A stretch of DNA of 50,198 nucleotides from Symbiobacterium terraclitae (GCF_017874315.1 NZ_JAGGLG010000033.1:1-50198), one strand, 5' to 3'; numbered from the stretch's first letter, positions 34,645 through 42,933 are shown. Numbers and translations are program-made. Notes: generated by a model from the letters alone, not told the origin.

Positions 34645-35826
34645 CTAGAGCCACCAGCCCAGCAGTCTCAGGGTAAAGGAGCCAATCGTGATCGGCAGGC
34701 CATCGAATGCAACAGCGACGTACCTGAGGGTGCCGGTCAGGAAGATGTTGAACAGCGAGACCGGCAGCAGGAACTTCCAGCCCAGGTCCATCAGCTGGTC
34801 AATGCGCACACGGGGCAGCGTCCAGCGGATCCACATGGCGAGGAAGACGAAGAAGTACGTCTTGAGCAGCAGCCAGAAGACGCCGGCGATGTAGTTGAGC
34901 ACGGTGCTGCCCATCGCGGCCACGCCCCACTCGTAGACGGCGGTGCCCACCGGGTTGGCGAAGGCGCCGAAGCCGTTCAGCAGGTTGCCGAGGCCCGCGA
35001 AGACCTGACCCAGCGTCGGCCCGCTCCAGCCGCCCAGGAAGAGGGAAGCTGCGATGGCCGACCAGGCGGCGAGGTGGATGTACTCGGCGAGCATGAACAT
35101 GGCCCAGCGCATGCCGGAGTACTCGGTGTGGTGACCGGCGACGAGCTCCTGCTCCGCCTCGGCCAGGTCGAACGGCGCACGGTTGAGCTCGGCCAGCGAG
35201 GCGATCAGGTAGACGAGGAAGCCGATGATCTGCGGGAACAGGAACCAGCCGAGGAAGCCGCGCTCCTGCTGCGCCAGGACGATGTCGGAGAGCCGCAGCG
35301 AACCGACCATCATGACCACGCCGATGACCGACATGACCATGGTGATCTCGTAGGAGATCATCTGGGCGGCGCCGCGCATGGCACCCAGCAGGGAATACTT
35401 GTTGTTGGAGCCCCAACCGGCCATGAACGTGGCGATCACGTCGTAGCCGGTGACCGCGGCGATGAAGATGATGCCGATCTCAAAGTCCGTGGCAATCAGC
35501 TTGTCGCCGAAGGGCACGATCAGCCAGACGACGTTGGCGGAGATGAAGCCGATAAAGGGTGCGATCAGGTAGAGCCACTTGTCGACGTTGTTGGGCTGGA
35601 TGTACTCCTTCACCCACAGCTTGAGCAGGTCTGCGACGGGCTGAATCCAGCCCCACAGGCCGACGCGCCACGGGCCGACGCGGTTCTGGATCCACGCGGA
35701 GAGCTTGCGCTCCAGCATGAGGCAGACGAAGAAGTGCAGCAGCCCCATGATGAGGATGACGGTGCCCTTGAGGAAGCCGCCGATCCATACCTGTGCGACG
35801 GGCGGAAGGCTGTTCCACCACTCCAT
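34645..35826 (-). CDS. nuoH: NADH-quinone oxidoreductase subunit H
   Basis: 393 residues, eight membrane helices, forms the quinone pocket with NuoD and NuoB. Seen: [72 protein letters not shown] (the acidic quinone-site loop), and [30 protein letters not shown]. Start ATG 35826 is one base after the nuoD stop. Confidence 0.96.
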   Translation of the reverse strand: MEWWNSLPPVAQVWIGGFLKGTVILIMGLLHFFVCLMLERKLSAWIQNRVGPWRVGLWGWIQPVADLLKLWVKEYIQPNNVDKWLYLIAPFIGFISANVVWLIVPFGDKLIATDFEIGIIFIAAVTGYDVIATFMAGWGSNNKYSLLGAMRGAAQMISYEITMVMSVIGVVMMVGSLRLSDIVLAQQERGFLGWFLFPQIIGFLVYLIASLAELNRAPFDLAEAEQELVAGHHTEYSGMRWAMFMLAEYIHLAAWSAIAASLFLGGWSGPTLGQVFAGLGNLLNGFGAFANPVGTAVYEWGVAAMGSTVLNYIAGVFWLLLKTYFFVFLAMWIRWTLPRVRIDQLMDLGWKFLLPVSLFNIFLTGTLRYVAVAFDGLPITIGSFTLRLLGWWL

Positions 35827-35827
35827 G

Positions 35828-36976
35828 CTACCGGTCCACCTCCCCGAGCACGACGTCGATGGAGCCCAGGATTGCGATGATGTCGGCGATCTTGTGGCCG
35901 GGCACCAGGAGCGGCATCAGCTGCAGATGCGTGAAGGCCGGGGACCGCCACTTGACCTTGTACGGGTTGGCGCTGCCGTCGGAGACCACGTAGCACGCGA
36001 CCTCGCCGCGGGCACCCTCGATGCGGTGATACACCTCGCCCTTGGGCGGCTTGAGGACGCGCGGCACCTTGGGCGCCATCACCGGGCCCGGGTTCTCGGC
36101 CAGCCACTGCAGGCACTGCTTGACGATGCGGGAGGACTGGAGCATCTCCTCCTGCCTCACCCACCACCGGTCGAAGCAGTCGCCGTTCTGGCCAACCGGG
36201 ATGTCGAACTCCAGCCGGTCGTAGATGGAATAGGGCAGGTTCTTGCGCAGGTCCCACTTCACGCCCGAGCCGCGCAGAACCGCGCCCGAGGCGGAGTAGG
36301 CGACAGCCTGCTCAGGCGTCAGCACGCCGATGCCCTTGGTACGGTACTGGAAGATGCGGTTGCCCGTGACCAGGGCGTCCCACTCGGGGTAGACGTACGA
36401 ATCGAAGTAGTTGATGAAGCCCCAGATGGTCTTGTCGGACTTATCCTCGCCGTCCTGCGGCGTGCCGATGATGCCCTCGGGCAGGTCGTTGCGCACGCCG
36501 CCGATCCGGAGGTAGTTGTAGAGCATGCGCCCGCCGGTGATCCGCTCGAAGATGGAGTAGATCTTCTCACGGTCACGCCAGCAGTACAGGAAGGGCGTCA
36601 CGGCGCCCAGGTCCATGGCCATCGAGCCCAGCGCCAGCAGGTGCGAGGTGATGCGCTGCAGCTCGGCCATCAGCACGCGGATGTACAGCGCCCGCTCCGG
36701 CACCTGGATGGCGTCGCCGAAGAGCTTCTCCACGGCCTCGACGTAGCACTGCTCGTTCAGCAGCGCGGCGAGGTAGTCCGTACGGTCGGTGTACGGGATC
36801 ACCTGCGGGTAGGTCTTCTGCTCGGAGAGCTTCTCAAAGCACCGGTGGAGATAGCCGACGTCGGGCTCGCACCAGGTCACCTGCTCGCCGTCGAGCTTCA
36901 CCATGAGGCGAAGCACGCCGTGGGTCGAGGGGTGCTGCGGGCCCATGTTGACCAATAGCTCTCTTGTCCGTTCCAC
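35828..36976 (-). CDS. nuoD: NADH-quinone oxidoreductase subunit D
   Basis: 382 residues, 49-kDa-type subunit. [16 protein letters not shown] gives the quinone-site histidine loop; [53 protein letters not shown], and the closing [16 protein letters not shown] follow. Start GTG 36976 with GGAGGTG. Separate from nuoC, not fused. Confidence 0.96.
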   Translation of the reverse strand: MERTRELLVNMGPQHPSTHGVLRLMVKLDGEQVTWCEPDVGYLHRCFEKLSEQKTYPQVIPYTDRTDYLAALLNEQCYVEAVEKLFGDAIQVPERALYIRVLMAELQRITSHLLALGSMAMDLGAVTPFLYCWRDREKIYSIFERITGGRMLYNYLRIGGVRNDLPEGIIGTPQDGEDKSDKTIWGFINYFDSYVYPEWDALVTGNRIFQYRTKGIGVLTPEQAVAYSASGAVLRGSGVKWDLRKNLPYSIYDRLEFDIPVGQNGDCFDRWWVRQEEMLQSSRIVKQCLQWLAENPGPVMAPKVPRVLKPPKGEVYHRIEGARGEVACYVVSDGSANPYKVKWRSPAFTHLQLMPLLVPGHKIADIIAILGSIDVVLGEVDR

Positions 36977-36997
36977 GTTTACACCTCCGCACCGGGC

Positions 36998-37468
36998 CTA
37001 CTCGGCGAAGCGGTGCCGCACGAGCCGCGGGCGCTTGGGTCGCCGATCGGTGAAGTCCTTCAGCAGCGGATGGCCACCCTGCCAGTTGTCCGGGAGCAGG
37101 ATCCGGCGGTGGTTGGGGTGGCCCTCAAAGCGGATGCCGTACATGTCGTAGGTCTCCCGCTCGTGCCAGTTGGCGCCGGGGTAGAGGTTGGAGATGGACC
37201 AGATGCGGGCGCCCGTGCGGGGCAGGTCGACCTTGATGTGAATCGAGCGGGCACCGACCTCGGCCGGATCGATGCGCGCGAGGCTGGTGACGAGGGTCAG
37301 GCGGTCCTGCCAGTCGATGGCGGACACGACGCTGCAGTACTTGTAGCCGGCATCATAGCAGGCGCGCACCGCCTCCTCGTACCGCTCCCTGGGGACGAGG
37401 ATCTCGGTGTCGCCGTTGACGTGCGTGGTGAACTGGGCGTCAGGAAAACGCTCCTTCAGAAAGTCCAA
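36998..37468 (-). CDS. nuoC: NADH-quinone oxidoreductase subunit C
   Basis: 156 residues, 30-kDa-type subunit. The family signature [39 protein letters not shown] is complete and is followed by [12 protein letters not shown]. Start TTG 37468 behind GGGGGTGAG. It docks NuoD on the peripheral arm. Confidence 0.95.
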   Translation of the reverse strand: MDFLKERFPDAQFTTHVNGDTEILVPRERYEEAVRACYDAGYKYCSVVSAIDWQDRLTLVTSLARIDPAEVGARSIHIKVDLPRTGARIWSISNLYPGANWHERETYDMYGIRFEGHPNHRRILLPDNWQGGHPLLKDFTDRRPKRPRLVRHRFAE

Positions 37469-37532
37469 GCGGACTCACCCCCTGGAGTACTCTGGACAGC
37501 GAAAGCGGGGCAGACAGAGGTGCGTTGGCGGG

Positions 37533-37892
37533 TCATACCCAGTGGAGCACACCCTTCTTGTACGCGTAGAAAAGCCCCGTCGCCAGCACCCAGAGGAAGA
37601 GGAACATCTCGATCAGGGCTCCGGCACCGAGGGTATCAAAGACGACAGCCCACGGATACAGGAAGATGGCTTCCATGTCGAACACGAAGAATGTGAGTGC
37701 GAACACATAATAGCGAATATTGAAGTTTACGAGTGCGTCGTCGTAGGGCAGCTCGCCGCATTCGTAGGTCTCCAGCTTCTCGCCCTGGAAGGGGTTCCGG
37801 GGCGCAAAAAGCTTCACAATCCCGTAGTTCATCAAGGTGAAGCCGACGGCAACGATAATGGTCGCCACCAGGTCAACGTAGGAATAGCTCAC
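37533..37892 (-). CDS. nuoA: NADH-quinone oxidoreductase subunit A
   Basis: 119 residues, three membrane helices. KLETYECGELPYDDALVNFNIRYYVFALTFFVFDMEAIFLYPWAVVF carries the family's conserved Cys-Gly and Asp-Glu. Start GTG 37892 after AAAGGGG. Unusually it lies after nuoB; a terminator-like hairpin is in the 66-bp gap between them. Confidence 0.95.
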   Translation of the reverse strand: MSYSYVDLVATIIVAVGFTLMNYGIVKLFAPRNPFQGEKLETYECGELPYDDALVNFNIRYYVFALTFFVFDMEAIFLYPWAVVFDTLGAGALIEMFLFLWVLATGLFYAYKKGVLHWV

Positions 37893-37923
37893 CGGGCAAA
37901 ACCCCTTTCACCGACCTCCGGCC

Positions 37924-37948
37924 AAAAGGCAGGGCAAACGGCCCTGCC
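37924..37948 (-). promoter_or_regulatory. Terminator-like hairpin inside the nuo operon (nuoB-nuoA gap)
   Basis: Minus strand GGCAGGGC-CGTTT-GCCCTGCC followed by TTTT (37924-37927). An 8-bp stem plus U-run, 11 bp after the nuoB stop. It should cause partial termination, or its processing could set nuoB apart from the other ten genes. Confidence 0.6.
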
Positions 37949-37958
37949 CCCTGTGACG

Positions 37959-38510
37959 CTAACCCTTCGTAATGAGGCCGCGCTTTCCGGTCTTGATCAT
38001 CTCCTGGATCTCCATGAGGCCCTGCAGCAGCGCCTCAGGCCGCGGCGGGCACCCCGGGACGTACACGTCGACCGGAACGACCTTGTGTACGCCGTCGACC
38101 ACGTTGTAGGTGTCCCAGTACGGGCCACCGTTGGAAGCGCAGGCGCCCATGGCGATGACGAACTTGGGCTCCGACATCTGGTCGTACAGACGCCGGACCA
38201 CGACCGCCATCTTCTCGTTAACGGTCCCGGCGACAATCATCACGTCGGCCTGGCGGGGCGACATGCGCATCGCCTCAGAGCCGAAACGGGCGATGTCATA
38301 CTTCGAACTCGAAGCAGCCATCATCTCGATCGCGCAGCACGCGATCCCGAAGCCCAGCGGCCACGTGGAGTTGCCGTATCCCCAGCCCAACACCTTCTTG
38401 ATGACGTTGGGCAGCTTGCCTGCGATGACGTTCTGATTGACCACATCGACCTCGGACACGACGACGGGGTCGTTGAGCCAATCGAGCTCCTGGGCTTTGG
38501 TCTGGCTCAT
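37959..38510 (-). CDS. nuoB: NADH-quinone oxidoreductase subunit B
   Basis: 183 residues. It carries cluster N2, the last Fe-S centre before quinone: ligands are the tandem pair in [10 protein letters not shown], one in MGACASNGG and one in VPGCPPRPE. Start ATG 38510 follows GAGGAGGTGACACA; an open frame continues 39 codons upstream but lies before or at the transcription start. First gene of the operon, where nuoA would normally be. Confidence 0.96.
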   Translation of the reverse strand: MSQTKAQELDWLNDPVVVSEVDVVNQNVIAGKLPNVIKKVLGWGYGNSTWPLGFGIACCAIEMMAASSSKYDIARFGSEAMRMSPRQADVMIVAGTVNEKMAVVVRRLYDQMSEPKFVIAMGACASNGGPYWDTYNVVDGVHKVVPVDVYVPGCPPRPEALLQGLMEIQEMIKTGKRGLITKG

Positions 38511-38556
38511 TGTGTCACCTCCTCGCCCGTGGACTACTCTATTAGCACTATCCCTT

Positions 38557-38586
38557 GGACCATGAGTCGCAGGACCATGAGTCGCA
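38557..38586. repeat. 15-bp perfect tandem repeat in the nuo leader
   Basis: GGACCATGAGTCGCA occurs twice without gap (38557-38571 and 38572-38586). It lies just downstream of the predicted transcription start of the nuo operon (about 38591, minus strand), so it is in the 5' untranslated region. Confidence 0.9.
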
Positions 38587-38597
38587 CGCCAATGCCC

Positions 38598-38627
38598 ATT
38601 ATACGGTCTGGTTTCTTCAAGAGTCAA
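38598..38627 (-). promoter_or_regulatory. Sigma-A promoter of the nuo operon
   Basis: Minus strand -35 TTGACT (38622-38627), 18-bp spacer, -10 TATAAT (38598-38603). Start predicted near 38591, leader about 80 bases to nuoB. Confidence 0.9.
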
Positions 38628-38723
38628 CGACGATAGGGTGCGAAGGGGCTATAGCCAACAGGCAGGGCGGATGAAAAAGCGTTATCCCGTTGATGCAGGC
38701 CTCGCATATTGACCACAAATTGA

Positions 38724-39434
38724 CTACAGCCCTGCAGCCAGGAGCGCGCGCAGCGCCGCCAGCGTGCCGGAGCGCCCTGGCGGCAGAGCCAGACCTTCCC
38801 TGTCGATCAGGTAGTCGGTGACGAAGAACACGTCGATGCCGAGGCCGGCCGCCGCCCCGTCCTCCTGGACGTCGTTGCCCACCATGAGGCACTCGCCGGG
38901 CGCCCTCCCGATGCGCTCCAGCACCTCCGCATAGTATTGGGGATGGGGTTTGCACGCATGCATCTCCTCGTAGACGGTGATCAGGCGCCAGGGCAGGTCG
39001 TCCACCTCGATCCAGCGCATCCGCTCCTCAATGGCCATGCGCGGGAAGAGCGGGTTGGTGGCCAGGACGACCTCGTATCCCCGCTCCAGGGCGGTCTCCA
39101 CCACGGAGCGGGCGATGCCTGGCAGCCCGGTGCAGGTGGAGCGCAGGGCGGGGAACTGCTCCCGGTAGAACGCGTCGAAAACCGGCATCAGCGCCTCCCG
39201 GTCCACCCCCACCCGGGGAAAGAAGGCGTTGGCGAAGACCTCGGCGTTGGTCAGGCCGGGGTCAGTGTTGCGGATCATCTCGCCGGTCGCCGCCCAGACG
39301 TGTTTCACCAGCTCCGCGGGCGGCACCAGGTGACCGGCGTACGCCCCTAGCGCCCGCATGTACTGCCGGACGAACGCGTCCGTGTCGATGGGCAGAAGGG
39401 TGCCATCCAGATCGAACAGGATCGTCTTGATCAA
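38724..39434 (-). CDS. HAD-superfamily hydrolase
   Basis: About 236 residues, phosphatase-like. Motif I is ILFDLDGTLLP; motif II is the Thr in VVLATNP; motif III is the Lys of ACKPHPQYYAEVL; motif IV is CLMVGNDVQEDGAAAGLGI. A helical cap domain (about 20-100) follows motif I. The substrate is unknown; phosphoglycolate or similar is possible. The start is TTG 39434, six bases after GAGGTG; the GTG at 39443 is part of that site. It is divergent from the TPR gene. Confidence 0.88.
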   Translation of the reverse strand: MIKTILFDLDGTLLPIDTDAFVRQYMRALGAYAGHLVPPAELVKHVWAATGEMIRNTDPGLTNAEVFANAFFPRVGVDREALMPVFDAFYREQFPALRSTCTGLPGIARSVVETALERGYEVVLATNPLFPRMAIEERMRWIEVDDLPWRLITVYEEMHACKPHPQYYAEVLERIGRAPGECLMVGNDVQEDGAAAGLGIDVFFVTDYLIDREGLALPPGRSGTLAALRALLAAGL

Positions 39435-39568
39435 GAGGTTCACCTCATCGTTGTGCTCATGCCTGGGGTAATTGGGCGCGCAACCGCCGAGTCCCTGCCT
39501 GGAGCGTGTCAGAGCCGATGTCGAGGCGAGTGTCGAACGGTTTACTGGCTATGTGGGTGTGCAGCCTC

Positions 39569-39597
39569 TTGAACTCCACCCCTCCGATGACTATCAT
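39569..39597 (+). promoter_or_regulatory. Sigma-A promoter of the TPR gene
   Basis: -35 TTGAAC (39569-39574), 17-bp spacer, -10 TATCAT (39592-39597), then a leader of about 45 bases to the TTG start. Confidence 0.8.
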
Positions 39598-39650
39598 GGG
39601 TGTAGACTGAATGGACTGATGTTTCTGCTAATTATTTGGAGGGATGCTCG

Positions 39651-40538
39651 TTGCCGCTGTCTCGCCTGAGGCACCTTCTGGAACAGCAGCAGTACCGTGA
39701 GGCCCGACTGGAAGGAGAGCGCCTGATCCACCAGGGAACGCTTACCGCCGAGGAGCTGGCCCGGGCATACAAGGGCACTGCAGTCGCTAGCTACTATCAG
39801 CGGGACATATTCGCGGCAATCAAGCTGGGAGAGTATGCGCTGACGGCAGCCGAGCAATCTGCTGACCAGGAGCTGATCACCAAGTGCCGGTACGACCTGG
39901 CAGAGTATTACGCTGTTCTGGGCGATTACCCCCGGGCATGCGACCATCTGCTTACCTGTCTCAACGACCTGCAGTACACACCCGGCCTCGTCGAGCTAGA
40001 GGCACGTGTGCACCATAACCTGGCGCTAATCTTCCGTTACCGGCGCCAGTACGATGACGCGCTGGGTTCGCATCACCTGGCCGTGGATCTGCTTATGCGC
40101 TGTGGCAACTGGCCGCTATTAATGGAAGGGATGCGCGGTATCGTCTACTGCCACCTCGCCCGGAAAGAACCGGAGGAGGCCCTGGCATACATTCAGAACC
40201 TGGAACAGTTGCTGGAAGAGCATCCAGACGATCAACTGGCCGCCAGCCTGCTCACAGACTGGGCTTACTATTACCAGCAAACCGGCGACCTGAAGCGCTC
40301 CATGCAGTACTGCACGGCCGCGCTCTCACCGGGCAGCCCCGGAGTCGATGACCACGTACTGGCGACCGCGGCGGTCATCGCCGGCGAGAACGCCCTGATT
40401 CTGGAGCGGTACGAGGAGGCCCGCGTCTTCGCCAACCTGGCGGAGCACTACGCCCTCGAGGCGAGGCAGGCGGCGCTGATGAACCGGGCAACGGCCCTCC
40501 GGCGCAGGCTGCACGAAATGGGATATGTCGACTCGTAA
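39651..40538 (+). CDS. TPR-repeat protein, possible Rap-like peptide receptor
   Basis: 295 residues, all-helical. About six tetratricopeptide units can be seen (LEQQQYREARLEGERLI; AYKGTAVASYYQRDIFAAIKLGEYAL; DLAEYYAVLGDYPRACDHLL; LIFRYRRQYDDALGSHHLAVDLL; DWAYYYQQTGDLKRSMQYCTAAL; ALILERYEEARVFANLAEHYAL). No DNA-binding or enzyme domain. Start TTG 39651, seven bases after GGAGGG; an upstream TTG at 39636 overlaps that site. It is followed, same strand, by a 33-codon exported-peptide gene, the layout of Rap-Phr systems. Base composition is visibly less GC-rich than the neighbours, which may indicate transfer. Function by context only. Confidence 0.85.
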   Translation: MPLSRLRHLLEQQQYREARLEGERLIHQGTLTAEELARAYKGTAVASYYQRDIFAAIKLGEYALTAAEQSADQELITKCRYDLAEYYAVLGDYPRACDHLLTCLNDLQYTPGLVELEARVHHNLALIFRYRRQYDDALGSHHLAVDLLMRCGNWPLLMEGMRGIVYCHLARKEPEEALAYIQNLEQLLEEHPDDQLAASLLTDWAYYYQQTGDLKRSMQYCTAALSPGSPGVDDHVLATAAVIAGENALILERYEEARVFANLAEHYALEARQAALMNRATALRRRLHEMGYVDS

Positions 40539-40546
40539 TCGCGATG

Positions 40547-40570
40547 CCTGGTGGCCTTTGGGCCACCAGG
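40547..40570 (+). terminator. Hairpin after the TPR gene
   Basis: CCTGGTGGCC-TTTG-GGCCACCAGG, 10-bp perfect stem, nine bases after the stop. TAAT follows; weak U-run, so read-through to the peptide gene is possible. Confidence 0.65.
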
Positions 40571-40625
40571 TAATCGGACACACTCTTGCCTACAGATTAT
40601 TCCGGGTCATGACAAGTTTTCGCAA

Positions 40626-40683
40626 ACCCGCAATTCGGGTTCGGGCGCAGAAAGCAAGAAGAGACCCGGTACCATGTACCGGG
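40626..40683 (+). repeat. Two hairpins in the peptide-gene leader
   Basis: ACCCG-CAATT-CGGGT (40626-40640) and CCCGGTAC-CAT-GTACCGGG (40665-40683). They lie between the TPR terminator and the peptide start and could control the peptide mRNA. TACAGATTA (40591-40599) is just before them. Confidence 0.55.
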
Positions 40684-40726
40684 CGCCCGAATGAAAGAAC
40701 CGCATTCCCATGGAAGGGGGAGAAGT

Positions 40727-40828
40727 ATGCGTCGCATCCTGATCAGCCTGTTCGTGATGGCCAGCCTGCTGGCGATCGCAGCGACGGCGTTGGCCGAGCC
40801 GCGGACCGCTGGACCTACCATTTGGTAA
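40727..40828 (+). CDS. Small exported peptide precursor (candidate Phr-like signal)
   Basis: 33 residues: basic start MRR, a hydrophobic core (ILISLFVMASLLAIAATALA) ending in the signal-peptidase site ALA, then a 10-residue product EPRTAGPTIW. The ATG at 40727 follows an excellent GGAAGGGGGAGAAGT site; an in-frame ATG at 40691 has none. It lies 188 bp downstream of the TPR gene on the same strand, as phr genes lie behind rap genes. Known precursors of this kind are exported, trimmed and re-imported to bind the TPR protein. That this one does so is inference; a tiny secreted peptide of other use is the alternative. Confidence 0.65.
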   Translation: MRRILISLFVMASLLAIAATALAEPRTAGPTIW

Positions 40829-40849
40829 GACACTGTTCACGTACACCGG

Positions 40850-40878
40850 GGCCTGTCCTCGCTGCAGGAGGACGGGCC
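40850..40878. terminator. Bidirectional terminator between peptide and XRE genes
   Basis: GGCCTGTCCTC-GCTGCAG-GAGGACGGGCC, 10 of 11 pairs plus one G-U, located between the convergent stops at 40828 and 40879. Confidence 0.6.
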
Positions 40879-41559
40879 TCAGTCCTTGTTGCCCTGAGAC
40901 CGCCCCCGGATCATCAGCACCAGCTCCTCCGGGGTGATCCGCGCCTCGGCAGCCATCGAGATCGCCTCGGCGTACTGGATCATCTGCGCCGGGGTCACGT
41001 CCACCGGCGCGCTCTCCATGCGGCCCCGGGCGTAGAAGGAGAGCGGGATCCCGGTGATGGAGACCATCTGGGCCAACACCATCGGACCCACCTCGCAGTA
41101 GCCCGCGATGATGTCGTTCAACGCCCGGACCGACAGCCCGAGCTGGTAGGCCACCACCGGCCGGGTGAAGATCGTCGGGAACTGTTCGCACAGGAAATCG
41201 ACCACCCGTGCGAAGCGCTGCTCCACCGTCTCCAGTTCGATCTCGTTGCGGACCCGGGCCGGAAGCGCCTCGTACCAGCGTGCGAAGCGCTGCCCCACGG
41301 TCCAGGCCTGCCCTCCGATCAGCAGTGCGGCCCGGTCGTCGTACGGCGGTGCGTGCACCTCCCCCAGGATGAACGCAACGCTGACGCCCAGGGCCTTGGC
41401 CAGGCGCCCCAGCGCGTCGATCGTCGGGTTGACCTTGGCGCCCTTCTCCAACTGCGAGATGTACCCCACGGCGAGTCCGCTCTTCTCGCTCACCTGCTGC
41501 AGAATCATCCCCTGCTGATTCCGAGCCCAGGCGAGCCTTTCCCCCATGGTGCTGTGCAC
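40879..41559 (-). CDS. XRE-family transcriptional regulator with second HTH-like C-terminal domain
   Basis: 226 residues. The N-terminal Cro/C1 HTH (residues 5-66) reads MGERLAWARNQQGMILQQVS, KSGLAVGYISQLEKGAKVNPT, LAKALGVSVAFILGE. The C-terminal half (about 90-180) shares a domain with the protein at 23226-23678 (RFARVVDFL; IIAGYCEVGPMVLAQMVSITGIPLSFYARG) and may itself be a second HTH or a dimer/ligand domain. Start GTG 41559 after GGGGGGAG. It has its own sigma-A promoter with two upstream direct repeats. Convergent to the TPR-peptide pair, it is the natural candidate for the DNA-binding output of that cassette (inference). Confidence 0.88.
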   Translation of the reverse strand: MHSTMGERLAWARNQQGMILQQVSEKSGLAVGYISQLEKGAKVNPTIDALGRLAKALGVSVAFILGEVHAPPYDDRAALLIGGQAWTVGQRFARWYEALPARVRNEIELETVEQRFARVVDFLCEQFPTIFTRPVVAYQLGLSVRALNDIIAGYCEVGPMVLAQMVSITGIPLSFYARGRMESAPVDVTPAQMIQYAEAISMAAEARITPEELVLMIRGRSQGNKD

Positions 41560-41619
41560 GGTCGACTCCCCCCCTTTGCCAGGCGCTTGAGTCGTTGCCG
41601 GAATAAGGGACTCAGTTTG

Positions 41620-41685
41620 ATTCTAGCAACAGGGGGATATCCGGTCAATAGTTTACAGATTATTTTGTGTTTCGCTTACAGATTA
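41620..41685 (-). promoter_or_regulatory. XRE-gene promoter with two upstream TAATCTGTAA sites
   Basis: Minus strand -35 TTGACC (41643-41648), 17-bp spacer, -10 TAGAAT (41620-41625). Two copies of TAATCTGTAA lie at 41653-41662 and 41676-41685, 23 bp apart, the first only four bases before the -35. This is the layout of an activator- or autoregulator-binding site. Confidence 0.75.
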
Positions 41686-41717
41686 AAAGCGTCCCCTGGC
41701 CGGAGGCCGGGGGACGC
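41685..41717 (-). terminator. Intrinsic terminator of the phosphofructokinase gene
   Basis: Minus strand GCGTCCCC ... GGGGACGC (41689-41717) with inner GGCC-TCC-GGCC, followed by TTTTAATC. Canonical. Its U-run abuts the distal XRE-promoter repeat. Confidence 0.8.
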
Positions 41718-41745
41718 CCTTGCACAAGCGTATGTGAGAATCGTC

Positions 41746-42804
41746 CTATGCGTCGCCGAAGCTGATGCCGATCGCCCTGGCCGCCCGGACCAGCTCGCCG
41801 TCCACGGGTACCGGCCGCACCTTGCCGCCGACGTCCTTGATCGGGACGTGGGTGATGATCCCGTTCTGGAGGACCACCACCTCGCCGTAGGTCCGGTTGA
41901 TGGCCAGTTCCGCCGCGGCGATGCCGTACCGGCTGGCGAGGATGCGGTCGTAGGCCGTCGGGCTGCCGCCCCGCTGCAGGTGGCCCAGCACGGTGACCCG
42001 TGACTCGAGCCCGGTCATCGCCTCCAGCCGGGTCGCCACGTACTGGCCGATGCCGCCCAGGCGCTTGGGGTCGTGGCTGCCGGCCACCGTCTGCTTGACC
42101 ACCAGCTCGCCCTCCGGCGTCCGGGCACCCTCGGCCACCACGATGATGGAGAAGGGCTTGCCCGCCTCGCGCCGCTGGTTGACCTTCGCCGCGACGGCCT
42201 CGAGGGTGAAGGGGATCTCCGGGATCAGGATGGCGTCCGCGCCGCCGGCGAGGCCGGAGGCCACGGCGATCCAGCCCGCGTACCGGCCCATCACCTCGAG
42301 CACCATCACGCGGTGGTGGGACTCGGCAGTGGTGTGCAGCCGGTCCAGCGCCTCCGTGGCGATGCTGACCGCGGTGTCGTAGCCGAAGGTCTGGTCGGTG
42401 GCGTGCAGGTCGTTGTCGATGGTCTTCGGCACGCCGATCATGGGCAGGCCCCGCTCGACGCACATGGAGGCAACGGCCAGCGAGCCCTCGCCGCCGATGA
42501 CGACGATGCACTCGAGACCCAGCGCCTCCGCGTGCCGCACGCAGTCCTCAAAGCGGTCCTCCCCGTGGAAGTTGAAGGGGTTGTCCCGGTTCGAGGTGCC
42601 GAGGATGGTGCCGCCCCGGGGAAGGATGCCCGAAATGGCCTGCCCGTGCAGCACCTGGAACTCGCCCTGCACAAGGCCCTTGTACCCGTTGCGGAAGCCA
42701 ATGACCTCGATCTTCTCGGCCTGGAGCCGCTTCACGAGCGCGCGGATGACCGCGTTCAAGCCCGGTGCGTCTCCGCCGCCTGTCAGCACACCGACACGCC
42801 GCAT
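41746..42804 (-). CDS. pfkA: 6-phosphofructokinase
   Basis: 352 residues; phosphorylates fructose 6-phosphate in glycolysis. The N-terminal VGVLTGGGDAPGLNAVIR binds nucleotide; VVIGGEGSLAVAS replaces the usual GGDGS; PKTIDNDL carries the catalytic Asp. VLEVMGRYAGWIAVASGLAGGAD, VVAEGAR and LGHLQRGGSPTAYDRIL complete the family. Gly after the acidic residue in GGEGS favours ATP as donor, while Lys of PKTIDND is typical of PPi- or group III enzymes; donor is therefore uncertain. Start ATG 42804 with AGGAGGGTCAG. Monocistronic with own promoter and terminator. Confidence 0.93.
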   Translation of the reverse strand: MRRVGVLTGGGDAPGLNAVIRALVKRLQAEKIEVIGFRNGYKGLVQGEFQVLHGQAISGILPRGGTILGTSNRDNPFNFHGEDRFEDCVRHAEALGLECIVVIGGEGSLAVASMCVERGLPMIGVPKTIDNDLHATDQTFGYDTAVSIATEALDRLHTTAESHHRVMVLEVMGRYAGWIAVASGLAGGADAILIPEIPFTLEAVAAKVNQRREAGKPFSIIVVAEGARTPEGELVVKQTVAGSHDPKRLGGIGQYVATRLEAMTGLESRVTVLGHLQRGGSPTAYDRILASRYGIAAAELAINRTYGEVVVLQNGIITHVPIKDVGGKVRPVPVDGELVRAARAIGISFGDA

Positions 42805-42855
42805 ACTCTGACCCTCCTATTATAGAACGATGAAGTGCAGAAATCGTCTTTGTTC

Positions 42856-42885
42856 ACCATAGCACGGATTGGAAAGCACATTCAA
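42856..42885 (-). promoter_or_regulatory. Promoter of the phosphofructokinase gene
   Basis: Minus strand -35 TTGAAT (42880-42885), 18-bp spacer, -10 TATGGT (42856-42861). A second TATAAT (42819-42824) lies only 15 bases before the ATG with a poor -35. Confidence 0.65.
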
Positions 42886-42933
42886 TCGTGCCTTGTGACT
42901 ACAAGGACCAGCGCGGGATACCTAAGAGCGCTA

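Noticed and set aside
38511-38627. N-terminal extension of nuoB including a repeated ATHGP peptide
   Set aside because: It overlaps the nuo promoter and comes from the 15-bp tandem repeat; NuoB starts at 38510 with a strong ribosome site.
39472-39669. 65-codon plus-strand frame before the TPR gene
   Set aside because: It spans the TPR promoter and ribosome site, with no own ribosome site.
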